Origin: Costus lasius
Lineage: Eukaryota > Streptophyta > Magnoliopsida > Zingiberales > Costaceae
Direction: 5' to 3'
Assembly (NCBI GenBank): GCA_027563935.2
Contig: CM050454.1
Location: 22,813,501-22,877,500, forward strand
DNA length: 64,000 bases
This document shows positions 35,359 through 46,246 of this stretch, piece after piece. Under the pieces are notes generated by a model, which did not search any database, was not told the DNA's origin, and saw only the letters and a list, made by a program, of their open reading frames with translations. Both the position numbers and the translations under genes were made by a program. Numbering within the stretch: position 1 is the stretch's first letter; every line of letters starts with the position of its first letter.

Positions 35359-37052
35359 GGACTTGCGAGCCTTGAACGATGTTCTTTCATGCTTTTCATG
35401 CTCACATGCCATATCTACATTTTCGCATATTGCATAGATGTTGGCGCATGGTTTTTCTTTAAGTAGAAAAATTGTAGGTCTCTTGTTTCTTACTTCTAAT
35501 TAACTTCTTGTGGTTCTTTGCTCTCTTCATGTGATGGGATAGACCCATACGTGGAAGAGAAAATTTCTCCTCTCATAATAGGATAGACCTATCTTGAGAG
35601 ACTTGTTGGAATAGGGCATGGACTGGGTGATTGCCCTTATCCTAGCAAGTTAGGGATTGCAAGGAGGGAAACCGGTATGCCTCTTGTAGACTCCTGAGAG
35701 AAACTTAGAATCAAAGATTTGTAATATGAAGGGAAGGAAGAGAGACATGTTTTATGAAAAAGTAAAATTTCAGATTTTATGTTTTTCATGAGCATATAGA
35801 ATTGCATGAGTAAGTACTTGATTATGCATGATGTTGTGGTCATATATCAAGCCCCTTAACATGCCTGTGTTGTATCCTTGTGAGGCCTGCGTGCCGCTTT
35901 TCTTTTTGCTTTTAACTAAGAAGAAGATTAGGATAGCGCATCTACTTGGAGCAAGGTGCATGCTTGCTTGGTTGCGCATCCTTGCATGATGGCGCAACAA
36001 GCTTCAAAGGTGGCACATCCTTGCATGGGGGCGCAAGTTAGGGTTTGGCCGAGCCTTGTGCTTGTGTGCTATCCCTCTTGTGGCTTGCTAAATGGCGCAC
36101 CTTCCTTGGAGGAAGACCATGGCATTGGCCGAACCTTGTGGGTGTACCCCTAGGGTTTGAGAGCTAAACCATGGGAGAATGACCTTGGAGCCAACCTTGA
36201 AGATAGAGCTAGAGGTCGGCTAGGCTAGGTCTAATCTTGGGGCTTGAATCCTAGGTCAAGAGTTGAACCCCTTTTTGGCATGGATTGGTTCAATGTCTTG
36301 AATGGGCTATGATCACATCATCTTTTTATTGCTTTCTTTACAAAAGCTAAAGCATGCCTGTGATGTTTTATCGTTATGTTATCACCATAGGATTGCATGC
36401 CTGTAATGATAGACATAAGATAAAACTGAGATGATGAGACCTTAAACAAAAACCCTCAATTAAAATATCAAGTCTAGTAGCCTTCTAACGCGTAGCCCTC
36501 ACTAAGCTATCGATCAGTGGAGTTGTGAACTGTTTCCCACCCTCGTGGGACACACCCACTTATCTTTAGAAAGTGCGTGGTGGCAATGGTTTCCCCAGTC
36601 CAGTTTTAACCTGGGCGTGCCTTCGCAAGGAAACTCGTTGGCCCTGGGCATAACGGTTAGGAATGGACTTGACTAGATTTTCATGTGTGCTAGGCACATG
36701 ATGAAACTCTAGAGGCATCGTTGAGAGGTTAGGGTTTCATGCTGTATCCAGTCCTCGCTGGACATGAAATGCCTGGACTGTCTCAATAAGGGGAATTGCT
36801 TGGAGCAATCGGCCGGTGCGCCCACCTTAGGAAACATGGGTCACTTTGTGCATCTCATCCCACCCTTGTGGGACGCAAAGCCCTGTGTGGAATGAGGATC
36901 TCATCTCACTAGGAAATCTTGGATTTCTCGATTGACTTTGTGGGTTGTCAATTCGATTAAAAATAGTGGGAGCCATGGTCATTTAAAAGGCAAGTCCAGT
37001 TTAAATGACTCGAAGTAGTACTAATCTGCTGTTTCTTGGTTGTTGTAGAACA
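35359..37052 (+). other. D 5' leader with three hairpins
   Basis: No supported gene. Hairpins at 36535-36550 (TCCCAC, loop CCTC, GTGGGA), 36747-36762 (TCCAGT, CCTC, GCTGGA) and 36858-36873 (TCCCAC, CCTT, GTGGGA). The first occupies the position of the first leader hairpin of A, after a shared block with AGCCTTCT near 36478. Confidence 0.65.
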
Positions 37053-40000
37053 ATGGCTATGAACAATAGCAGTTGGTCACTGCGATCTACCCTGGATAAG
37101 TTGGTTGGATCCAACTTATTGGATTGGTATATGAACTTGAGAATCGTGCTCAAGCTCGAGAGGAAGCTTTATGTTCTTGAGCGTCTTATTCCTGAGCCAC
37201 TTCCATGCTCGGCCTCAGGGGCTGAGAGGGATGCTTATGATAAGCATCAGGTTGATACCTTGGAGGTTGCTAACCAACATGTCACTTGAATTTAAAGGGT
37301 GATATGAATCGAAGAGTGCCTCTGAAATTATTTTAATCTAAGGCAGCTCTTTGATGAATTGGTTGAGCTCAATCCTGCTAAAGTTGATATTCAGTGTGTT
37401 GAGCCGAAAGGCTTGACCAAGGAACTGAAATTAAAGATGGATATGATCAGGAATAATAGGTGCTATTCATGTGGAGGGCCACCTCACATGTTGAAGGACA
37501 TGTTGCAACTTCAGAATGAGGAGAAGAAAGGCAAGGCCTTGTCTTCATGCTCAGGTATTTATGTTACCGAAGTCAACCTTTCTACTCCTATGACATGGGT
37601 ATTGGATACCGCATGTGGAGTACAAATATGCAAAGGCTCAGAAAGGATAGATCAGTAAGGCCTAGAGAGATTGACCTATGGATAGGTAACAGGGCACAAG
37701 TTGCTGCTGTTGCTGTAGGAGTTTTTCTCCCTGCCTTCTGGACTTCAGTTAAAGCTAGACAATTGCTATTATGTACCTTCCCTTACCAAAACATTGTATC
37801 CACTCCTTGCTTGGCAAAGAAAGGATTTAGGTTTGAAATAAAAGAGAACTTATGTTCTTTTTCTTTTGCAAACATGTTTTATGGGAAGGGTACTTTGTGC
37901 AATGGTCCGCATGTCTTGGACATGGTTAGCTCTATTTGTAACATAAATATTAAAAGGACCAAACTGAGTGGTTCAGTTGGTGCTTTCCTACGGCATTGTC
38001 GATTAGCCCATATAAACAAGAATCGCATTCGACAACTCCATGAAAATGGGTTGCTAGATTCGAGTTCCTTGGAGGAACTTGATACATATGAGACTTGTTT
38101 ATTAGGGAAAATAACAAAGACGCCCTTCACCAAGACTGGTGAGAGGGCAGGAGGTTTGTTGGATCTCATACATAGTGATGTGTGTGCGCTATTCAATAAA
38201 CAAGCCAAAGGAGGGTATAACTACTTCATCACATTTACTGATGACTTCAGTAGATATGGTTATGTCTACATGATGAGACTTGAGTCTGAATCCTTTGAGA
38301 AACTTAAGGAGTTCAGACATGAAGTAGAGAACCAGCTTGGTAGATCCTTTAAGGATCTTCGATCAGATCGTGATGGAGAGCACCTGAGCAGTGTATTCTT
38401 TGACTATCTGAGTAAGTGTGGGATCCTATCCCAACTCACTCCTCCTAGAGCACCTCGGTAGAATGGTGTATCTGAAAGGAGAAATCGAACCTTGTTAGAC
38501 ATAGTTCGGTCTATGATGAGTCATGCAACTCTACCTCCCTCATTCTGGGGACATGCACTTGAAAAAGCTTCTCTAATACTGAATAATGTTCCATCTAAGA
38601 GTGTCTCAAAGATTCCATACGAGGTATGGAATGGGAGACGCCCTAATCTCACTTTTATCAGGATCTAGGGATGTGAGGCTTATGTCAAACGTCAGGATTC
38701 TAGCAAGCTAGAACCTAGATCTGATAAGTGTATGTTTGTGGGGTACCCTAAGGAGACTAAGGGTTACTACTTCTATATTCCCACCGAGAACAAAGTTTTT
38801 GTTGCTCGGGGTGCGGTCTTTCTAGAGAAAGAATTTCTCATGAAAGAAGTTAGTGGGAGGAAGTTTGACTTGGACGAGGTCCAAGTGCAACCACAAGACA
38901 TAGAGATGGGAACCTGAGCCACCTGCACCGGTTGCTAGGCAGCCTGAGGCTCAGACACAGGCCCCATGTAGGTCTGGGAGGTTTCATCGTGCACCTGAGA
39001 GGTATGGGTCGCTGCCGACCCAACACGACGGGATCTTCATCATGGAGGATGAACCCAGGACTTATGATGAGGCGGTCAGTGGACCGGACTCCGAGAGATG
39101 GCTTGAGGCCATGCGATCCTAGATGGATTCCATGTCGGCTAACCAAGTCTGGGATTTGGTTGAGCTACCTGATGGGGTAAAACCCATAGGGTGTAAATAG
39201 GTCTTCAAGAGGAAGACAGACATGGATGGCAAAATAGTTACCTATAAGGGTAGACTAGTGGCTAAAGGATTTAAACAAGTCCACAGGGTGGACTATGATG
39301 AAACCTTCTCGCCAGTTGCCATGATCAAATCCATTCGGATTCTGCTTGCTATAGCTACATATCATGACTATGAGATATGGCAGATGGATGTGAAGACAGC
39401 GTTCCTTAACGGGAAGCTAACTAAGGATGTGTATATGACACAACCTAATGACTTCATCCATCCTGCAGATACTAGTAAAGTCTGCAGGCTAAAGAAATCC
39501 ATTCACGGATTAAAGCAAGCATCTCGAAGTTAGAATCTTCAGTTTGATGAAGCTGTGAGAGATTATGACTTTATCAAAAGTGAAGAAGACGCCTGTGTAT
39601 ACAGAAAATTAAGTGGGAGCTTGATGACTTTTCTGGTCATGTATGTCGATGACATACTACTCATCGGAAACGACATCCCTAGTCTTCAAGCTATGAAGAC
39701 ATGGTCAGGGAAGTGTTTCGAGATGAAGGACTTAGGGGAGGCCGCCTATATTCTAGGCGTGAGGATCTACCGGGATAGATCCAAGAGGCTCTTGGCCCTT
39801 AGTCAGAGTACCCACATTGATAAGGTCCTGGAGAGGTTCAACTTGGAGCAATCCAAGAAAGGATACCTTCCAGTGAGAGATGGCCTTACTCTCTCAAAGA
39901 GCCAGTGTCCTACAACACGGGCTGAGAGGGATAATATGAGTCGATTTCCCTATGCTTCGGCAATGGGATAAATCATGTATGCAATGCTGTGTACTAGACC

Positions 40001-40626
40001 AGATGTGGGTTATGCTGTAAGCATAACCAGCCGATACCAATCCAATCCAGGTTTGCAGCACTGGGTGGCTGTAAAGAATATCCTTGAGTATCTTGAAAGG
40101 GACTAAGGATTTATTCTATAAAGTCTACGGGGACAGGAAGAACTCAGTGTGCAGGGCTTCACTGATGAGTCGTTCCAGTCTGATCCTGACGACTTCAGAT
40201 CGCAGACCAGCTATTAGTTTAAGATGGTTGGAGGTGCTGTATGCTAGAAGAGCTTCAAGCAATCCACCATAGCTAATTCTACAACCGAAGCTGAGTATGT
40301 GGTTGCTTCTAAGGCAGCCAATGAAGCCGTTTGGATCAGGAAGTTCTTTTCTGAACTTCAGGTGGTTCCAAGTGCAATGGATCCCATTGAGCTCTACTAT
40401 GACAACAATGGGAACTGCACATAATAAGGAACCACGGTCTCATCAAAGGTCCAAACACATACTCAAGAGATTTTGCCTGATCAAAGAGATCATTAATCGA
40501 GGTGATGTCAAGATTAGAAGAATTGACACAGAGAGCAATCTAGCAGACCCACTGACCAAGGCTTTGGCGCAGCAGAAGCATGATGGTCGTACTAGAGATA
40601 TGGGGTTGAGGTTGCTCAACCTCTAG
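37053..40626 (+). pseudogene. Copia gag-pol, heavily decayed
   Basis: Starts ATG 37053 with MAMNNSSWSLRSTLDK, related to but well diverged from A. Gag stops at 37287-37289, and about 105 codons of Gag are deleted before the zinc knuckle, whose last Cys is replaced (CYSC...H...M). Later lesions include a frame change near 37655, TAG codons at 38459, 38667, 39198 and 39531 where relatives have Trp, another TAG at about 39120, a stop near 39969, a frame change near 40090 and a frame lesion near 40420. Recognisable pieces remain: the HHCC finger, GERAGGLLDLIHSDV, QMDVKTAFLNG, YVDD (near 39642) and the RNase H tail. It cannot make functional proteins. Confidence 0.9.
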
Positions 40627-40634
40627 GTCTTAGT

Positions 40635-42341
40635 TGAAAGATACCCTTATTAAGGGGGTGAAACCCTAAACATGCGCATCTAGCATGCATGACGGAAAGA
40701 GGGTTTCTAAAAGATCGTATATGACAACCATATGATCAACTTGAAGCTATGAGTTTAGATCTATACCATAGCCATAGATTGGAGGTCGGCTTGGAAGAAG
40801 AGAGCAACTTTGATCTCCTCCAAAAGTTCACACACAAAGGCGATGAAGACTCCCAACTTGCGCACCTCTTGTGCTAGCACAAGTGCCAAGATGTCAATGA
40901 TCGAGTGTAGGGAAGAGATGAAGACTTCCTTTTGCTTGGCTGGTTCCTCCTCTTCTCGTCAACACCCTCACTTGCTCGAGAGCAAAAATCGTTTCCACCA
41001 AGCAACAAGAGAGAGGTGTAACCGAAAAACATTAGGGAGACTTCAAGCCATGAACGCATATGCGTTTTCATTTTGGAACTTTCCAAAAATGGCAACCATT
41101 AAGAGTATGCGTTCATGCGTTCATGTCTCCATGAACCAAACGCAACTCCATCTCCCTCTTGAACCATGCGCTCAACCCATGAGCCGGTTCAATACCCTTG
41201 GTTCAATAGCGAAACCAAATCAGCCCAAGCATTAAGTCTAGATCAAATTAGACCCCAAAGTCCAAGATCTGACCATTCATCATCTGACGCTTCTGATCGC
41301 ATCGATCTAGCATCATCTCTCTCGATCGAAGCTTACCGATCTAAATCCCTAATCAATCAAACATGATCAGACCAGATCTCACTTACAATCAGAGATTAAA
41401 TCCCTTTAAACTGAACCGAAACAATTCAGTCCACACGATCTGACTTAAGCAAACCATATCACCAAATTGTGCGACCCTAAGGGTTTCCTTTAAATGTCGG
41501 TAACGATAACTTTCGTTATCACGATCAGTGAGGGGTATCTAGCAACACATCACTGTCTCCCGATATAAAGGAAAGAGTCTTCCAAGACTACACCCAAACC
41601 ATAGCACAAGTGTGAATCAAACTCACGAGGCATGCATGTTTCCTTTGCCACTGGATGTTCTTATTGGATAAGCATGTCAAGCCTGTAACTCCAATACGAT
41701 GAGCATGATTAGATCAGATGAACACAGTCATCTGGGTATGGCCATACACTATCTCAATCATCTCATATAGGGGGGGCCCTTTAGAACATCACACTCCTTA
41801 AACAAGGAGACGGCAATCCTTTATCTATCACAAGTGCCCTAACCTGACTCAAGCTCACCATCCAAGATAGTCTATAACCATTATGTTTCAAATGATATTG
41901 AACTACCTCAAAACAATGACAATCATCATTTAGAAACACAAGTGATCTCAAGTCAAAGGACATGTGCCACTTGCTGCTTACGAGGATCATTCTCATTGTG
42001 ACAAGCAATGGAATATCCCAGTAGGGTCTGTCCAGTACATCCAATGTACCCATGAGTCTACATCTTATTCCATGCTCGAAGCATCCTATAAGATTAGCAC
42101 ACATATTAGTCTCAATCATATCAAGGCTGTCTCATGTTCACCAAGATATCTCGACTAAGGACATATAGCCTGTCAGCCAAGCTAAACAGCTTTGAGACAT
42201 TATTCAGAAGTACACTTATTACAGCAGACAAGGTAACAACCTGAATAATAACCATGCCTTTATAAACACAAGAGTTTATTACATGATACTTATTACAATC
42301 CCAAAGGCCTCAAACATTAGCCTTAAGGGCATACCCCAACA
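40635..42341 (-). repeat. C left LTR (3' LTR)
   Basis: 1707 bases, TGAAAGATACCC to CCCCAACA on the plus strand. It ends one base before the internal sequence carrying the polypurine tract. The first 500 bases are much less like the LTRs of A, B and E than the rest is. Confidence 0.93.
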
Positions 42342-42342
42342 A

Positions 42343-42352
42343 TCTCCCACTT
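42343..42352 (-). other. C polypurine tract
   Basis: Minus strand AAGTGGGAGA, adjoining the 3' LTR; identical to the tract of A, B, D, E and F. Confidence 0.85.
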
Positions 42353-42361
42353 GCACTTAAT

Positions 42362-45300
42362 CTAATGGTTGAGAAATCTCAAACCCATATTATTACAGTG
42401 CTGCTCATGCTTCTGCTGCGCCAGAGGCTTGGTAAGCGGGTCTGCCAGATTGTCATCTGTATGAACCTTGCATATTTTGATCTCGCCTCGATCAATGATC
42501 TCCCGGATCAAGTGAAACCGTCTCTGTATGTGCTTGGACTTCTGGTGCGACCGTGGTTCCTTTGCTTGTGCGATTGCTCCAGTGTTATCACAGAAGATAA
42601 CCAAAGGATCAGCACTCGAAGGAACGACACCAAGTTCTCTCACGAACTTACGAATCCACACTGCCTCCTTGGATGCTTCCGAGGCTGCAACATACTCGGC
42701 TTCTGTTGTGGAATCAGCAACAGTTGACTGTTTGAAACTCTTCCACACCACTGCTCCACCATTCAAGCTAAAAACATAGCCTGATTGCGATCGGAAATCA
42801 TCCTGGTCCGACTGGAATGAAGCGTCAGTATATCCCTCTATACTGAGTTCTTCCTGACCACCATATATCAAGAACATATCTTTGGTCCTCCGCAGATATT
42901 TTATAATGTTCTTGACTGCAATCCAGTGCGCCAAACCTGGATTACTTTGGAATCGACTAGTCACGCTTAACCCGTAAGCGACGTCTGGGCGAGTACACAA
43001 CATCGCATACATAATGGACCCAATAGCCGAAGCATAAGGCGTATTGTCCATTTCATCTTTCTCAGTCTGTGTTTGTGGACACTGACTCTTCGAAAGATTC
43101 AGACCATGTCTGACTGGAAGATATCCACGTTTAGAATTCTCTAAATGGAATCTCTCCAGGACCTTATCGATGTAAGTACTCTGGCACAGCCCGAGAAGCC
43201 TCTTAGATCTATCCCGGTAGATCTTCACACCTAACACATAGGCTGCTTCTCCTAGATCTTTCATCTGGAAACATTTTCCTAACCATGCTTTAACAGCATG
43301 CAGTTCAGGAATATCATTTCCAATGATCAAGATATCATCGACGTAGAGGATTAGGAATGTAATTACGCTCCCACTAAACCTCTTATATACACACGGGTCA
43401 TCCTCGTTCTTGATGAAACCAAACTCAGAGATTGATTCATCAAAACGAATATTCCAGCTCCTAGATGCTTGTTTCAATCCATAAATGGATTTCTTTAACT
43501 TGCATATTTTATGACGATCTGCTGGATTAGTGAAACCCTCAGGTTGTGTCATATACACATCCTCTTCCAGATTTCCATTAAGGAAAGCTGTTTTCACATC
43601 CATCTGCCAGATCTCATAATCATAATATGCTGCTATCGCGAAAAGAATCCGAATAGACTTGAACATAGCTACAGGTGAGAAAGTTTCATCATAATCTATC
43701 CCGTAGATTTGTTTGAAACCTTTCGCAACTAGCCTGCCTTTATAGGTAACCACGTTACCATCCATGTCAATCTTCTTCTTGAAGATCCATTTACAGCCTA
43801 TAGGGATTACTCCCGGAGGCGGATCAACCAAATCCCAGACTTGGTTATCTGACATGGAGTCCATCTCGGCTCGCATAGCATCAAGCCATCTAGCTGACTC
43901 CGGTCCACTGACCGCATCCGCATAAGTTAGGGGTTCATCATTATCAATGATGTAGACTCCGTCATAGCGCTCAGGCTGTCGACGGATCCTTCCCGATCTT
44001 CGCGGTTCCCGTGTTATCTGAGCCTCAGGTTGTTCAATAACCTGATCTACCGGCTCAGGCTCATCCAACTGTGCTTGACTACTTTGTCCTTCCTCTGGAT
44101 TTTCATCCAGCTTTATTTCTCTCCCACTGGCCTCTTGTAGAAGAAACTCCTTCTCAAGGAATATGGCCGTCCGAGCAACAAAAACTTTGTTCTCCTTGGG
44201 ATCGTAGAAATAATAACCCTTAGTTTCCTTAGGGTAACCGACAAAGATGCATTTGTCAGATCTGCTCTCTAGTTTCCCAGAGGCGAGCTTTTTGACATAA
44301 GCCTCGCAACCCCAGATCCTGATAAATGTCAAGCTTGGCTGTTTCCCATACCATAATTCATATGGCGTCATTGAAACTGCCTTAGATGGCACTCGGTTTA
44401 GTACCTTTGCAGCTGTTTCCAGTGCAAAACCCCAAAAGGAGTATGGAAGAGTGGCCTGACTCATCATAGAACGAACCATATCAAGTAACGTTCTATTTCT
44501 CCTCTCGGACACACCATTCCATTGCGGTGTTCCTGGCGGAGTGAGCTGTGAGATAATCCCACACTCCTTCAGATAGTCAGTAAATGCATGACTTAGGTAT
44601 TCTCCACCTCGATCTGAGCGAAGTGCCTTGATATTTCGGCCTAGCTGATTTTGTACTTCATTCTTGAACTCTTTGAACTTGTCAAAAGATTCACTTTTAT
44701 GTCTCATCAGATAGACATACCCATACCTACTGAAATCATCAGTAAAGGTAATGAAGTACTGATAGCCACCTCTGGCATGTTTACTAAATGGCCCACACAC
44801 ATCACTGTGTATAAGGTCAAGTAAACCTGAAGCCCTTTGACCTTTCTTAGAAAAAGGTGACTTCGTCATTTTACCCATTAAACAAGCTTTGCATGTATCA
44901 ATCTCCTTATAGGAGAATGATCCCAGCAGTCCATGATCATGCAACCGCTTAATGCGCTTCTCGTTTATATGGCCTAAACGACTATGCCATAGCAAGGTGC
45001 TGTCATCAGCATACTTGGCTTTCTTATTATCAATGTTTTGTATAGAATATTCCATGTCCAACATGAATAACCCATTGTTAATTGAACCAGTTCCATACAC
45101 AATATTATCTAGAGATAAAACACACTTTGAAATATTGCATTCAAAGGCAAATCCTTTCCTGACAAGAGCAGGAATAGAGATAATATTCTTCGTGATACTT
45201 GGTACAAAATAACAATTGTTTAATTCCAATACAATGCCAGATGGTAAAGAAATGAAATAGTCTCCTACAGCAACAGCAGCAACCCGTGCCCCGTTTCCAA

Positions 45301-46246
45301 CTTGTAGGTCTACCTCATGCTGTCCCACCTGTCTTCTTCTCTTGAGTTCCTGTACATTTGAACAAATGTGAACTCCACATGCAGTGTCCAACACCCATGA
45401 AATAGAAGAAGAAGATAACATGACCTCAGTCACATATATACCTGAGCCAGAAGCGATGCTTCCCCTCTTATCTCCTTGGAGCGCTTTACAGTCCTTTTTC
45501 CAGTGACCCAGCTGGCCACAGTGGAAACACCTGTTATCCTTCGACCGCTTCACCTTCTGTTTCAGAGCCTTGCTGTAATTCTTGACAGGGGCCTTGCCCT
45601 TCTTCCCCTTCTTCTTGTTCCTAGAAGGAACCATCAAGACAGAGGTTGAAGGCTTACCCTTCAGAGTTTCCTCAGTTGTCAAGAGCATATTCAGCAGCTC
45701 TGCCGGCGTGCAATCGATTTTGTTCATATTAAAATTAATGATGAACGCATCGAAAGAGGGCGGGAGAGACTGCAGAATAATATCAACAGCAAGCTCCTGG
45801 TTGACGGTATGCCCCAGTTTCTCCAGAGCCTCCTTGTGCCCAATCATTTTGAGCACGTGAGCTCCCACTGGGCTCCCCTCAGCCAGTTTGCTCTGAAAGA
45901 AGAGCTTTGTCAGATTATAGCGTTCTGTCCTCGCCTGTGCAGCATACAGCATCTTGAGGTTCGCTATAATCTCTATAGCCGACATATCCTCTTGCTGACG
46001 CTGCAGCGGTGGCGTCATAGACGCAAGCATCAGGCAAGCGACATCAATGCTATGATTGACGTGCTTTTCATAGGCATCCCGAACCGCCCTTGCGGCGTTC
46101 GGAGCGGGCTGCGGCGGTATCACCGTCTCGAGGACATACAGTTTCCTCTCTGCCTTAAGAACGATCTTAAGGTGTCCGAACCAGTCAGAGAAGTTCGGCC
46201 CAGCAAACTTCTCCCTTTCCAGTAGGGATCGCACATTGAAGCTCAT
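42362..46246 (-). CDS. Copia gag-pol polyprotein, intact
   Basis: 1294 residues without interruption, starting MSFNVRSLLEREKF. It encodes all proteins needed for copia retrotransposition, self-cleaved by its protease. Gag spans about 1-235, with a basic stretch at 210-236 and a CCHC knuckle (C240, C243, H248, C253). Protease has DTA at 287-289, where many copia elements have DSG/DTG. Integrase has H421, H426, C452, C455 and D482, D545, E581 (35-residue D-E spacing), then a GKQPSLTFIRIWGCEAYV-like C-terminal region. Reverse transcriptase contains QMDVKTAFLNG (881-891) and YVDD (968-971). RNase H has D1141, E1182 and D1220. Gag and Pol are in one frame with no frameshift, so the Gag excess must come from another mechanism. 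The start is supported by A, which has ATG at the same codon. Confidence 0.96.
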   Translation of the reverse strand: MSFNVRSLLEREKFAGPNFSDWFGHLKIVLKAERKLYVLETVIPPQPAPNAARAVRDAYEKHVNHSIDVACLMLASMTPPLQRQQEDMSAIEIIANLKMLYAAQARTERYNLTKLFFQSKLAEGSPVGAHVLKMIGHKEALEKLGHTVNQELAVDIILQSLPPSFDAFIINFNMNKIDCTPAELLNMLLTTEETLKGKPSTSVLMVPSRNKKKGKKGKAPVKNYSKALKQKVKRSKDNRCFHCGQLGHWKKDCKALQGDKRGSIASGSGIYVTEVMLSSSSISWVLDTACGVHICSNVQELKRRRQVGQHEVDLQVGNGARVAAVAVGDYFISLPSGIVLELNNCYFVPSITKNIISIPALVRKGFAFECNISKCVLSLDNIVYGTGSINNGLFMLDMEYSIQNIDNKKAKYADDSTLLWHSRLGHINEKRIKRLHDHGLLGSFSYKEIDTCKACLMGKMTKSPFSKKGQRASGLLDLIHSDVCGPFSKHARGGYQYFITFTDDFSRYGYVYLMRHKSESFDKFKEFKNEVQNQLGRNIKALRSDRGGEYLSHAFTDYLKECGIISQLTPPGTPQWNGVSERRNRTLLDMVRSMMSQATLPYSFWGFALETAAKVLNRVPSKAVSMTPYELWYGKQPSLTFIRIWGCEAYVKKLASGKLESRSDKCIFVGYPKETKGYYFYDPKENKVFVARTAIFLEKEFLLQEASGREIKLDENPEEGQSSQAQLDEPEPVDQVIEQPEAQITREPRRSGRIRRQPERYDGVYIIDNDEPLTYADAVSGPESARWLDAMRAEMDSMSDNQVWDLVDPPPGVIPIGCKWIFKKKIDMDGNVVTYKGRLVAKGFKQIYGIDYDETFSPVAMFKSIRILFAIAAYYDYEIWQMDVKTAFLNGNLEEDVYMTQPEGFTNPADRHKICKLKKSIYGLKQASRSWNIRFDESISEFGFIKNEDDPCVYKRFSGSVITFLILYVDDILIIGNDIPELHAVKAWLGKCFQMKDLGEAAYVLGVKIYRDRSKRLLGLCQSTYIDKVLERFHLENSKRGYLPVRHGLNLSKSQCPQTQTEKDEMDNTPYASAIGSIMYAMLCTRPDVAYGLSVTSRFQSNPGLAHWIAVKNIIKYLRRTKDMFLIYGGQEELSIEGYTDASFQSDQDDFRSQSGYVFSLNGGAVVWKSFKQSTVADSTTEAEYVAASEASKEAVWIRKFVRELGVVPSSADPLVIFCDNTGAIAQAKEPRSHQKSKHIQRRFHLIREIIDRGEIKICKVHTDDNLADPLTKPLAQQKHEQHCNNMGLRFLNH

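Noticed and set aside
35074..35466. 130-codon frame at the end of D's left LTR
   Set aside because: In the right LTR the same frame is interrupted by an ordinary substitution, and it overlaps the LTR end and primer site; no protein similarity.
42365..42727. 120-codon frame antisense to RNase H, also present in A, B and E
   Set aside because: It is the reverse of a conserved coding region, and its retention follows from near-identity of the copies. Its end varies in E. No independent evidence.
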